Shown here piece by piece: positions 52,309 through 61,700 of a stretch of 64,000 bases of DNA; the first letter of the stretch is position 1; every line of letters starts with the position of its first letter. The notes under the pieces are model-generated. The model did no database searches. It worked only from the letters and a program-made list of their open reading frames with translations, and was not told the origin of the DNA. The position numbers and the translations under genes were made by a program. The stretch covers positions 7,378,001 through 7,442,000 of the forward strand of contig NZ_CP009754.1 in assembly GCF_000772045.1 (NCBI RefSeq), written 5' to 3'. Source of the DNA: Streptomyces sp. CCM_MD2014. Its GTDB lineage: Bacteria > Actinomycetota > Actinomycetes > Streptomycetales > Streptomycetaceae.

Positions 52309-53318
52309 TCACGTCCGTTGCCCGAACAGCTCCCGCAGCACGTCCTCCATGGTCACCAGTCCCGCGAGCCGCCCGTCCGAGCCGAGCACCGCCGCCAGGT
52401 GGGTGCGGCTGCGCCGCATGGCGGTGAGCACGTCGTCGAGCGGGGTGCGCTCGCGCACCCGGGCGATGGGACGCATGTCCCGCAGCCGGAACGGCACGTC
52501 CCGCGGCGAGGCGTCCAGGGCGTCCTTCACGTGCAGATAGCCGACGATCCGCCGCCCCTCGTCCACCACCGGGAAACGGGAGAACCCGGACTGCGCCGAG
52601 AGCCGCTCCAGCTGCTCCGGGGTGATGCCCACGCGCGCGTGGACGACGCGCTCCAGCGGCAGCACCACGTCCCGCACCGGCCGGCGGCCCAGCTCCAGGG
52701 CGTCGTGCAGCCGCTCCCTGGCCCGGTCGTCGATCAGCCCGGCCTCGCCGGCGTCCTTGACGATCTCCGCCAGTTCCGCGTCCGTGAACGTCGCCGCCAC
52801 CTCGTTCTTCGCCTCGACCCTGAGCAGCTTGAGCAGCCCGTTCGCGAAGGCGTTGACCGTGAAGATCACCGGGCGCAGTGCCCGGGACAGCGCCACCAGC
52901 GGGGGCCCGAGGAGCAGCGCGCTGCGGACGGGCTCGGCCAGCGCGATGTTCTTCGGCACCATTTCGCCGAGCAGCATGTGCAGATACGTCGCCAGCGTCA
53001 GGGCGATCACGAAGGACACGGCGTGCCCCGCGCCCGACGGCACACCCACCGCGTGGAACACCGGCTCCAGCAGGTGCGCGATCGCCGGTTCCGCGACGAT
53101 GCCGAGGACCAGCGTGCACAGGGTGATGCCGAGCTGCGCCGCGGCCAGCAGCGCGGACACGTGCTCCAGCCCCCACAGCACGCGCTTGGCACGCGCGTCG
53201 CCTTCTTCGGCGTACGGCTCCACCTGGCTGCGGCGCACGGAGATCAGCGCGAACTCGGCGCCCACGAAGAACGCGTTGACGACCAGCGTCGCCAGACCGA
53301 TCAGCAGCTGTACGGCGG

Positions 53319-53322
<4 letters not shown>
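52309..53322 (-). CDS. CNNM/CorC-type membrane protein (DUF21-CBS), short form
   Basis: A 337-aa protein. The DUF21 transmembrane domain comes first (LLIGLATLVVNAFFVGAEFA, then ALLAAAQLGITLCTLVLGIV and VSFVIALTLATYLHMLLGEM). Next come the VPKNIALAEPVR motif and two CBS domains (VVHARVGITPEQLERLSAQ, then FPVVDEGRRIVGYLHVKDA and LAAVLGSDGRLAGLVTMEDV). The C-terminal CorC transporter-associated domain is missing, unlike the neighbouring paralogue. The family is linked to magnesium or cobalt efflux. It overlaps the upstream paralogue by 4 bp (ATGA). Confidence 0.9.
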
Positions 53323-54713
<1,391 letters not shown>

Positions 54714-54793
54714 CGGGTCACCTCGGATCCATGATCGACCAGGAACCGGAGGTTCGCCCGATGTTCAAGCCTTCAACCTTTCGTCCGGGGCGC

Positions 54794-55219
54794 TCAGCCG
54801 GTGAGAGGCTTCACCCAGCGCCGCCACTGCTCCTGCGGCTCGTACCCGGCCGCCCGCCAGGCATGCTGGGCCCGCTCGTTGCCCACCAGCACCATCGCGT
54901 CCCCGCGGCGCCCGCCCAGCCGGACGAACCGCTCGCCGGCCGCGGTGAGCAGGGCCGAGCCGATGCCCCGGCGCCGCTGGTCCGGGTGCACCGCCAGCCG
55001 GTACAGGTGACAGCGCCAGCCGTCGAAGCCCGCGATCACCGTGCCCACCAGCTCCCCGCCGCGCTCGGCCAGGATCAGCGCCTCCGGGTCGCGCGTCACC
55101 AGGCGCTCCACGCCGTCCCGGTCGTCGCTGATGCTCGTCCCCTCGGCGGCCGTCTTCCAGAAGGCCAGCACGGTGTCCAGGTCCTCGGGCCCGGCGGGCC
55201 GTATGCGCAGATCACTCAT
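54794..55219 (-). CDS. GNAT-family N-acetyltransferase
   Basis: A 141-aa protein with the GNAT pattern: IRPAGPEDLDTVLAFWKTAA at the N-terminus, LVGTVIAGFDGWRCHLYRLA, then the acetyl-CoA loop VHPDQRRRGIGSALLTAAGE and WRAAGYEPQEQWRRWVKPL. It transfers an acetyl group to an amine; the acceptor is unknown. Confidence 0.9.
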   Translation of the reverse strand: MSDLRIRPAGPEDLDTVLAFWKTAAEGTSISDDRDGVERLVTRDPEALILAERGGELVGTVIAGFDGWRCHLYRLAVHPDQRRRGIGSALLTAAGERFVRLGGRRGDAMVLVGNERAQHAWRAAGYEPQEQWRRWVKPLTG

Positions 55220-55301
55220 GGCCGCGATCCCACCACGCGCGCCGGACCCCCGTGCGGCATTTCCGGCATGCGGACCGGCGCGGTGCTCGAGCCCGCGGTG
55301 G

Positions 55302-56192
55302 TCAGTCCTCTCGCAGGGCCCCCAGCACCGGGGCGAAGGCCTCCATGTACGGCTCCAGCACGGTCAGGTAGGTGAAGCCGTACCGCTCCCGCTGCGCCCG
55401 CACCTGCGCGGTGATCTGCTCCAGGGTCCCGGCCAGGAAGATGGGCAGCTCCAGCGCCTGTCCGGGCGTGAGGTGGGGCAGGTACTCCAGGTAGGGGCGG
55501 ACGGCGGCGGCACGGTCCTCGGTGACGACGACCATCTGGATGAGCAGGTTCAGCTCCGCCGGTTCCTCGCGGCCCACCGCCAGCTCCCGGTAGCGGGCGA
55601 CCCGCTCGTCGAGCTCCTCGGCGGTGAGGGGCGCCAGCTGTCCCGTCGCGCTGCCCCGCACGGTCCGCCCGCCGGTGAACGCGGCGACGGCGGCGTGCCG
55701 GGCGGTCAGCTCCAGCATCCGGTCGCCGTTCGCGCCGATCAGCAGCGGCACCCCGGGCCGCTGCACGGGCCGGGGCAGGTGCTCCTCGTCGCCCAGCAGC
55801 CGCTCCAGTTCCTCGACGGTGCGCCGGAGGTGGTCCACCCGCTCGCCCGGCGAACCGAAGGCCAGGCCGGCGGTGTCGTGCTCCGCGCGCACGTAGCCGG
55901 TGCCGAGCCCGAGTTCCAGGCGCCCGCCCGTCAGGGCGTCCGTGGTCGCGACCTCCCGGGCGAGCAGCGCCGGGTTCCAGAAGCCCGTGTTGAGCACGAA
56001 CGTGCCGAGCCGGGGCCGCTCGGTGGCCCGGGCCGCGGCGATCAGCGCGGGGAAGGGCGCCGGCATGCCGAGGTGGTCCGGCACCAGGATCACGTCGTAC
56101 CCGAGTTCCTCGGCCCGCCGGCACTTGGCGTCCCACTCGTCTGCCGGGGCGGCGCTCATGAGATTGACGCCGAAGCGGAACGGACGCGGCAT
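55302..56192 (-). CDS. LLM-class F420-dependent oxidoreductase
   Basis: A 296-aa protein with the luciferase-like fold. It begins FRFGVNLMSAAPADEWDAKC, has VILVPDHLGMPAPF, LGTFVLNTGFWNPALLAREV, ALTGGRLELGLGTGYVRAEH and a long C-terminal helix region. In actinomycetes such proteins reduce or oxidise substrates with coenzyme F420 (or FMN). The substrate is unknown. A GGAG-rich site (gtgaggagag) precedes the ATG. Confidence 0.88.
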   Translation of the reverse strand: MPRPFRFGVNLMSAAPADEWDAKCRRAEELGYDVILVPDHLGMPAPFPALIAAARATERPRLGTFVLNTGFWNPALLAREVATTDALTGGRLELGLGTGYVRAEHDTAGLAFGSPGERVDHLRRTVEELERLLGDEEHLPRPVQRPGVPLLIGANGDRMLELTARHAAVAAFTGGRTVRGSATGQLAPLTAEELDERVARYRELAVGREEPAELNLLIQMVVVTEDRAAAVRPYLEYLPHLTPGQALELPIFLAGTLEQITAQVRAQRERYGFTYLTVLEPYMEAFAPVLGALRED

Positions 56193-56302
56193 GAACTCTC
56201 CTCACACACGGGTGACTTCGGGTCACGAGGAGTCAATCACCTCCGTGTGCCGGGCAGGAAGCCCCCGCCGGCCCGCCGGCCCGCCGGGCAGGCCTTGCCG
56301 TT

Positions 56303-56322
56303 GCTAGCGTTTCGGCGCTAGC
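56303..56322 (+). promoter_or_regulatory. Inverted repeat in the toxin-antitoxin promoter
   Basis: Perfect 7-bp arms GCTAGCG (56303-56309) and CGCTAGC (56316-56322) flank 6 bp. The site ends 8 bp before the antitoxin ATG at 56331. Ribbon-helix-helix antitoxins typically bind such repeats to autoregulate, so this is a strong operator candidate. Confidence 0.65.
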
Positions 56323-56330
56323 TTCTGGGT

Positions 56331-56558
56331 ATGGCGAAGACCCGGAAGGCCCAGCTGAACGTGCGGGTGGACGAGGGCACCGCCCGGGCGGCCCGCGAGA
56401 AGGCCCTGGCCCGGGGGATGAGCGTCAACCGCTACATCGAGGAACTGGTCCGGCAGGACACCGGGGAGGCCGGCCACACCTTCGTGGAGGCCGCCGCCGA
56501 CTTCATGCGGCAGTACGAGAAGGTCTTCGCCGAGGAGGTCGGCGAGGGCCGTCGCTGA
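56331..56558 (+). CDS. Ribbon-helix-helix antitoxin
   Basis: A 75-aa protein: AKTRKAQLNVRVDEGTARAA, then REKALARGMSVNRYIEELVR, a classic RHH/Arc-type DNA-binding domain, followed by an acidic C-terminal tail (HTFVEAAADFMRQYEKVFAE) that would cover the toxin. It is 17 bp upstream of the Doc-like toxin gene. It most likely represses the operon through the inverted repeat just upstream. Confidence 0.85.
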   Translation: MAKTRKAQLNVRVDEGTARAAREKALARGMSVNRYIEELVRQDTGEAGHTFVEAAADFMRQYEKVFAEEVGEGRR

Positions 56559-56575
56559 GCCCTCACGCACCCCGG

Positions 56576-56950
56576 ATGAACGACCTCAGCATCGATCTCG
56601 CCTGGCTGCTGATGCTCGCCGAGCAGCGCACTCCCGGTGATCCCCAGGTCACCGACTGGGGCGCGCTCGTCGCGGCCGTGGCCCGCCACCGCGCCGAGAT
56701 ATTCGGCACCCCGGTCTACACCACCCCGCACGCCCGCGCCGCGGCCCTGCTCCAGCTGCTGATCCACGTCCCGGCGCTGGAGCGCTCCAACGCCCTGTTC
56801 GCCTCCGCGGTCGCCTACGCCTACCTGGTCGCGAGCGGGGTCAAGGTCGCCCCCGAGGCCGAGCAGGTACGGGACCTCGCGCTGCTGGTCAAGAGGGGCG
56901 AGGCGTCGGTCGAGGAGATCGCGGACGAACTGCGCCGGTGGAGCGCGTGA
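56576..56950 (+). CDS. Doc/Fic-like toxin
   Basis: A 124-aa protein in the position of a toxin partner. It resembles the small Streptomyces Doc-like proteins: IDLAWLLMLAEQRTPGDPQV, then TPHARAAALLQLLIHVPALE and RSNALFASAVAYAYLVASGV. The Fic motif is degenerate, with HVPALERSN in place of HxFxxGNKR, keeping the His and Asn. Doc proteins phosphorylate EF-Tu; whether this one is active is unclear. It is directly downstream of the RHH antitoxin. Confidence 0.75.
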   Translation: MNDLSIDLAWLLMLAEQRTPGDPQVTDWGALVAAVARHRAEIFGTPVYTTPHARAAALLQLLIHVPALERSNALFASAVAYAYLVASGVKVAPEAEQVRDLALLVKRGEASVEEIADELRRWSA

Positions 56951-57125
56951 CCTGTTGAGCGGTCCCCTCCGCGGCGGAACCCCTCGGGTCCCGCCCCGCC
57001 CGCTCGCTCTCGATGAGCTCGTTCAGCCAGCGCATCTCGCGCTCCACGGACTCCATTCCGTGGCGCTGGAGCTCAAGCGTGTAGTCGTCGAGTCGCTCCC
57101 GGGTGCGGGCCAGGGAGGCCCGCAT
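56889..57125 (-). CDS. Small coiled-coil hypothetical protein
   Basis: A 78-aa frame from an ATG preceded by CTGGAGAAG. The first 45 residues are strongly helical and charged (MRASLARTRERLDDYTLELQ, then RHGMESVEREMRWLNELIES), like coiled-coil segments of small Streptomyces proteins. The last 30 residues are Arg/Pro-rich and overlap the 3' end of the toxin gene by 62 bp on the opposite strand. It lies 21 bp downstream of the methyltransferase gene, so it could be co-transcribed with it. Confidence 0.5.
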   Translation of the reverse strand: MRASLARTRERLDDYTLELQRHGMESVEREMRWLNELIESERAGRDPRGSAAEGTAQQVTRSTGAVRPRSPRPTPRPS

Positions 57126-57146
57126 CTTCTCCAGGCCGGCGGCGGC

Positions 57147-57824
57147 TCAGGACGGCCGCCAGGCCGTGCCCAGCACGCAGTACGAACTCGGCAGCGCCGG
57201 TCCGTTCTCCGGCATCATCAAGCGCCGGTAGGGACCGAGAGCGAACCCCGCGTCCCGCAGCGCCGCGACCGGTTCGCGGGACAGGTGGCAGCCACCGGAC
57301 AGGGGCGGCCACAGCGTCCGGTCCAGCGCGCGCTGGGTGAAGGTCATCACCCGCCCGCCGCCCCGGCCGTGCTCGAAGAACCGCACCTGTCCGCCGGGGC
57401 GCAGGACCCGCCGCAGCTCCGCGAGCGCTCGCGGCACGTCCCGGACGCTGCAGAGCACCAACGACACCACGGCCGCGTCGAAGGCCTCGCTCTTGACCGG
57501 CAGCGCCTCCGCCGTGCCGGGTGCCACGTCCACCGGAACCTGCGCGTGCTGCGCCGCGTCCACCGCCAGGCGCCGCAGCACACGCTCCGGCTCGATGGCG
57601 ACGACCTCGGAGACGGTGCCCGGGTAGTGCGAGAAGTTCAGCCCGTTGCCCGCGCCCACCTCGATCACCCGCCCGGACAGCCCGGCGAGCAGCCGCTCGC
57701 GCACGTGTGCCATGCCCATCCGGGTCTCGGCGCCCACACTCATCCGGGCGTACCAACGGGCGAACAGCGGATGGTGCACGGCATCCCGCGGCAGCCCGCG
57801 GGCCCGGACGGATGGCAGCGGCAT
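57147..57824 (-). CDS. Class I SAM-dependent methyltransferase
   Basis: A 225-aa protein. The start at MPLPSVR is supported by GGGAGG 5-6 bp upstream. Motif I is VIEVGAGNGLNFSHYPGTVS, then EVVAIEPERVLRRLAVDAA, VKSEAFDAAVVSLVLCSVRD and LRRVLRPGGQVRFFEHGRGG. This is the UbiE/Methyltransf_11 type. The substrate is unknown. Confidence 0.88.
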   Translation of the reverse strand: MPLPSVRARGLPRDAVHHPLFARWYARMSVGAETRMGMAHVRERLLAGLSGRVIEVGAGNGLNFSHYPGTVSEVVAIEPERVLRRLAVDAAQHAQVPVDVAPGTAEALPVKSEAFDAAVVSLVLCSVRDVPRALAELRRVLRPGGQVRFFEHGRGGGRVMTFTQRALDRTLWPPLSGGCHLSREPVAALRDAGFALGPYRRLMMPENGPALPSSYCVLGTAWRPS

Positions 57825-57993
57825 GGGACCTCCCTCACGAGGTGACGCCTTACCGCGATTCTCCCCCGCCCGGGCCCCGCGCACCCACCGCGCCGACGAC
57901 TCTCTCGGAGCCACCCCGCCGAGGCCGGGGGCCACCCGGGACTCGCACGGTTCCGGGGCCCCAGCCTCGTCGCGGACGGTGAACTCTGGTCAC
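57825..57993. other. Upstream region of the methyltransferase gene
   Basis: A 169-bp stretch between the methyltransferase start and the tandem repeats. It should hold the methyltransferase promoter. No clear boxes were found. Confidence 0.3.
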
Positions 57994-58318
57994 AAGCACC
58001 GCCGTCCCGAACGCACCGCCGTCCCGAACGCACCGCCGGTCACGGACGCCCCGCTGCCCCGGACGCACCGCCGTCCCGAACGCACCGCCGGTCACGGACG
58101 CCCCGCTGCCCCGGACGCCCCGCTGCCCCGGACGCGCCGCCGCCCCGGACACGCCGCTGCCCCGGACGCGCTGCCGCCCCGGACGCGCCGCCGGTCACGG
58201 GGCCCGCCATCGTCACGGCCGCACCGCCGGATACGGCGCGCCGCCGCCGGTCACAAGGCACCGCCGCGCGAACGCGCCGCCCGTCCGGGACATACCGCCG
58301 TCCCGAAGGCACCCCCGG
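57994..58318. repeat. GC-rich minisatellite of about 17-bp units
   Basis: Degenerate tandem copies of gcaccgccgtcccgaac/gccccgctgccccggac-type units of about 17 bp run from 57994 to about 58200 and decay towards 58318. A longer unit repeats with a 52-bp period (copies begin at about 58023 and 58075). It lies between the start of the methyltransferase gene and the 3' end of bioD. Pro/Arg-rich frames across it on either strand are products of the repeat, not genes. Confidence 0.75.
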
Positions 58319-59035
58319 TCAGGGGCCGTGCACCTCGGCGAACGCGTCCGCGTCCCACGTGCCGTCCAGCGGCGGAGCCAGCCAGTGCCGTGCCGTCGCC
58401 CGGAAGTCGGCCGGGGACAGGGACCCCGCCCCGGCCGGGACCGCGCCGACGAGGGGAGCGCCGGAGACGTCCGGGAGGTCCGCGAGGTTGCAGCGGGCGG
58501 CGAGGTCCGGGGACCCGGGCCAGCTGCCGATCACCAGCCCCGGCAGCTCCAGGCCCCGGGACCGCAGTTCGCGCGCGGTCAGCTCGGTCGTGTTCAGCGT
58601 GCCCAGGCCGGCCGACGTCACCACCAGCACCGGCGCGTCCAGCAGCCCGGCCACGTCCGCCAATGTCCCGCCGTCCGCGTCGAAGCGTACGAGGAGCCCG
58701 CCCGCGCCCTCGACCAGGACCAGATCGTGCTCGGTGGCCAGCTTGGCCGCGGCCTCCGCCACCTGCGGCGGGTGCACCGGTGCCCGCCCGGCCCGGCGCG
58801 CGGCCGTGCCCGGCGCCAACGGCTCGGGATACCGGGCCACTTCGGCGACCGTCACGTCACCCGCGAGCCGGGCCACCTCCTGGGCGTCCCCGGCCTCCTC
58901 CGGGCCCACGCCCGTCTGCGCGGCCTTCAGCACGGCCACCGACCGGCCGCCCGCCACCGCCGCCGCGGCGACGGCGGCGGTCACGACCGTCTTGCCGACC
59001 TCCGTGCCCGTACCCGTGATCACCAGTACCGGCAT
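58319..59035 (-). CDS. bioD: Dethiobiotin synthetase
   Basis: A 238-aa protein starting at MPVLVITG; the ATG is 1 bp after the bioA stop. The P-loop is VITGTGTEVGKTVVTAAVAA, then LKAAQTGVGPEEAGDAQEVA and the EGAGGLLV motif. BioD closes the ureido ring of dethiobiotin from DAPA, CO2 and ATP. It is the last gene of the bioB-bioA-bioD operon. Confidence 0.95.
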   Translation of the reverse strand: MPVLVITGTGTEVGKTVVTAAVAAAAVAGGRSVAVLKAAQTGVGPEEAGDAQEVARLAGDVTVAEVARYPEPLAPGTAARRAGRAPVHPPQVAEAAAKLATEHDLVLVEGAGGLLVRFDADGGTLADVAGLLDAPVLVVTSAGLGTLNTTELTARELRSRGLELPGLVIGSWPGSPDLAARCNLADLPDVSGAPLVGAVPAGAGSLSPADFRATARHWLAPPLDGTWDADAFAEVHGP

Positions 59036-59036
59036 G

Positions 59037-60323
59037 TCATCCCTCCCGAGCCACCGCGCACACCGCGCGGGCGATCCGTGCCACGTCCGCGTCACCCGTG
59101 ACGTACGGCGGCATGGTGTAGACCAGGTCGCGGAACGGGCGCAGCCACACGCCCTCCCGCACGGCGGCCGCCGTCGCCGCCCGCATGTCGACGTCGTGGT
59201 CCAGCTGCACCACCCCGATCGCGCCGAGCACGCGTACGTCGCGCACGCCCGGCAGCTCGGCGGCGGGCGCGAGTCCTTCGCCCAGGCCCGCCTCGATCCG
59301 CTTCACCTCGGCGAGCCAGTCCTGCCCGAGCAGCAGCCCGATCGACGCGCACGCCACGGCCGCCGCCAGCGGGTTGGCCATGAAGGTCGGCCCGTGAGCC
59401 AGCACCGGCACCTCGCCGCGCGAGATGCCCTCGGCCACCCGCGACGTGCACAGCGTGGCCGCCATGGTCAGATAACCGCCGGTCAGCGCCTTGCCCACGC
59501 ACATCACGTCCGGCGTCACCGCCGCGTGCTCCGCCGCGAACAGCGCGCCCGTCCGGCCGAACCCCGTCGCGATCTCGTCGAACACCAGCAGTACGTCGTG
59601 CGCGTCGCACGCCTCCCGCAGCACCCGCAGGTACGCGGGGGAGTGGAACCGCATCCCGCCCGCGCCCTGCACCACCGGCTCCACGATCACCGCGGCCAGT
59701 TCGCCGGCGTGCCGTTCGATCAGCGACCGCAGGTGGTCGGCGTACGTCTCCTCGTACTCCGCCGGGGGCGCGTCGGCGAAGACCTGGCGCGGCAGGACGC
59801 CGGACCAGAGCTCGTGCATGCCCCCCTCCGGGTCGCACACCGACATGGGCTGCCAGGTGTCGCCGTGGTAGCCGCCGCGCCAGGTGAGCAGGCGCTGCTT
59901 GCCGGGGCGGCCGAGCGAACGCCAGTACTGCAGGCACATCTTGACGGCGACCTCGACCGACACCGACCCGGAGTCGGCGAGGAACACATGCTCCAGGCCT
60001 TCGGGTGACATGTCGACAAGGAGCTTCGCCAGCCGCACGGCGGGCTCGTGGGTGAGCCCGCCGAACATCACGTGGCTCATCCGCTCCAACTGCTCCCGTG
60101 CGGCCTCGTTCAGCACCGGGTGGTTGTAGCCGTGGATCGCCGACCACCAGGACGACATCCCGTCGACCAGTTCTCCGGAGCCGTCGGCGGGCCGCAACCG
60201 CACCCCGCTCGCCGACTCCACGACGAGCGGATCCTGCCGGCCGGGCATGGGCCCGTACGGGTGCCATACGTGCCGCCGGTCCAGCGCCAGCAACTCGGCG
60301 ACGTTCAACGCGGGCTCAGGCAT
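59037..60323 (-). CDS. bioA: Adenosylmethionine-8-amino-7-oxononanoate aminotransferase
   Basis: A 428-aa protein starting at MPEPALN. It shows RRHVWHPYGPM, VDGMSSWWSAIHGYNHPVLN, the PLP-ring Asp in VLLVFDEIATGFGRTG and the Schiff-base lysine in VMCVGKALTGGYLTMA. BioA converts KAPA to DAPA with SAM as amino donor; the SSWW segment is specific to BioA. Its start overlaps the end of bioB by 8 bp. Confidence 0.96.
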   Translation of the reverse strand: MPEPALNVAELLALDRRHVWHPYGPMPGRQDPLVVESASGVRLRPADGSGELVDGMSSWWSAIHGYNHPVLNEAAREQLERMSHVMFGGLTHEPAVRLAKLLVDMSPEGLEHVFLADSGSVSVEVAVKMCLQYWRSLGRPGKQRLLTWRGGYHGDTWQPMSVCDPEGGMHELWSGVLPRQVFADAPPAEYEETYADHLRSLIERHAGELAAVIVEPVVQGAGGMRFHSPAYLRVLREACDAHDVLLVFDEIATGFGRTGALFAAEHAAVTPDVMCVGKALTGGYLTMAATLCTSRVAEGISRGEVPVLAHGPTFMANPLAAAVACASIGLLLGQDWLAEVKRIEAGLGEGLAPAAELPGVRDVRVLGAIGVVQLDHDVDMRAATAAAVREGVWLRPFRDLVYTMPPYVTGDADVARIARAVCAVAREG

Positions 60324-61551
60324 TGGGCGCGAGGTCCGTCCCGGCGCCGCGGCGGCGTACCGCCACCAGGTCCGTGCGGGGCTCCTCGGTGGCGCGGGCC
60401 GGCGCGGGCGTGGACGCTGACGCCGGGGCGCACACCCCACCGCCCGCGTGCGAGCCGCAGCCCCCGGCGCCCGCGCCGCCGGCGTCCGCGTGCGACCCGC
60501 ATCCGCCGCCGTCCGTGTGCGAGCCGCAGCCGCCGCTCCGCGCCGAGGCCCGGTGTTCCGGCAGCGTGACCTCGCCGGTGCCCTCCACCTCGAAGCCGGC
60601 GTCCGCGATCATCTCCAGGTCCTTGTGGCCGGCCTGGCCCTCACTGGTGAGGTAGTCGCCGAGGAAGATCGAGTTGGCCAGGTGCAGGGCGAGCGGCTGC
60701 ATCGTGCGCAGATGGACCTCGCGCCCGCCCGCGATGCGCACCTCGACGTCCGGGCAGACGAACCGCGTCATCGCCAGGATGCGCAGGCACCGCTGCGGGG
60801 TGAGGTGCCACTCCTTGGCCAGCGGCGTGCCCTCCATCGGGATCAGGAAGTTGACCGGCACCGAGTCCGGGTCCAGCTCGCGCAGCGAGAAGACCACGTC
60901 GACGAGGTCCTCGTCGCTCTCTCCCATGCCCGCGATGAGACCGGAACAGGCGGACAGGCCGGCCGCGTGCGCCTTGTTCACCGTGTCCACCCGGTCGGCG
61001 TACGTGTGCGTGGTGGTGATGTCGCCGTACGTCGCCTCGGAGGTGTTGAGGTTGTGGTTGTAGGCGTCGGCACCGGCCTCCCGCAGCCGCTCCGCCTGCC
61101 CGTCCGAGAGCAGCCCCAGGCAGGCGCACACCTCGACCGACTCGTTCTGCTCCTTGATGGCCTTGATGGTCTCCGAGACCCGGTCCACGTCCCGGTCGGT
61201 GGGGCCGCGGCCGCTGGCCACCAGGCACACCCGCTTGGCGCCCCCGGACACCCCCGCCGCGGCGGCCGCGGAGGCCTGGTCGGGCTTGAGCCAGGTGTAC
61301 TTGAGGATCTCCGCCTTGGAGCCCAGCCGCTGGGAGCAGTACGAGCAGTCCTCGGGACACAGGCCCGACTTGAGGTTGACGAGGTAGTTGAGTTTCACCC
61401 GTCGGCCGAACCAGTGGCGGCGCACCTTTCCGGCCGCGGCCACCACGTCGAGCACGTCGTCGTCGGAAGTGGCGAGGACGGCGAGCGCCTCCTCGCGGGT
61501 CGGCGACTCGCGCCGAAGCCCCTTGTCCACCAGCGTGTTCAGCAGGTCCAT
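60316..61551 (-). CDS. bioB: Biotin synthase with Cys/His-rich C-terminal tail
   Basis: A 411-aa protein from the ATG of MDLLNTL. The radical-SAM motif is CPEDCSYCSQR (CxxxCxxC). Conserved cysteines for the second cluster are in VCLVASGRGP and VEVCACLGLL, and YNHNLNTSEATYGDI is BioB-specific. After the usual end near residue 345 comes a tail with three GCGSH units (SGGCGSHTDGGGCGSHADAG, then GGCGSHAGGG), a potential metal-binding or Fe-S-handling extension. BioB inserts sulfur into dethiobiotin. It is the first gene of the bioBAD operon. Confidence 0.96.
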   Translation of the reverse strand: MDLLNTLVDKGLRRESPTREEALAVLATSDDDVLDVVAAAGKVRRHWFGRRVKLNYLVNLKSGLCPEDCSYCSQRLGSKAEILKYTWLKPDQASAAAAAGVSGGAKRVCLVASGRGPTDRDVDRVSETIKAIKEQNESVEVCACLGLLSDGQAERLREAGADAYNHNLNTSEATYGDITTTHTYADRVDTVNKAHAAGLSACSGLIAGMGESDEDLVDVVFSLRELDPDSVPVNFLIPMEGTPLAKEWHLTPQRCLRILAMTRFVCPDVEVRIAGGREVHLRTMQPLALHLANSIFLGDYLTSEGQAGHKDLEMIADAGFEVEGTGEVTLPEHRASARSGGCGSHTDGGGCGSHADAGGAGAGGCGSHAGGGVCAPASASTPAPARATEEPRTDLVAVRRRGAGTDLAPNA

Positions 61552-61700
61552 GGGAGCCGATCCTGTCCTAAGGGGCCGTCCGCGGCCAAGGAGACTTTGC
61601 ACAACACTGACAGATCGACGTGTGGGTATTGCCACACCTCGCGGGGGTGGCCGGACCGCTAATGTCTGTTCATTGCCTACAAAACCCCGGAGGACCGCCC
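61552..61700. promoter_or_regulatory. Divergent bioB/bioF promoter region with operator-like repeat
   Basis: 149 bp between the divergent biotin genes. It contains a perfect interrupted palindrome, GTGTGG-N6-CCACAC, at 61620-61637, near the middle. That is the right place for a shared biotin-responsive repressor. I could not match it to a known operator consensus. The bioF Shine-Dalgarno (CGGAGGA) ends at 61694. Confidence 0.55.

Noticed and set aside
57646..59019. Long Pro/Arg-rich plus-strand reading frame (457 aa)
   Set aside because: It is an artefact of the GC-rich minisatellite and the antisense of bioD; no domain, start site or RBS supports it.
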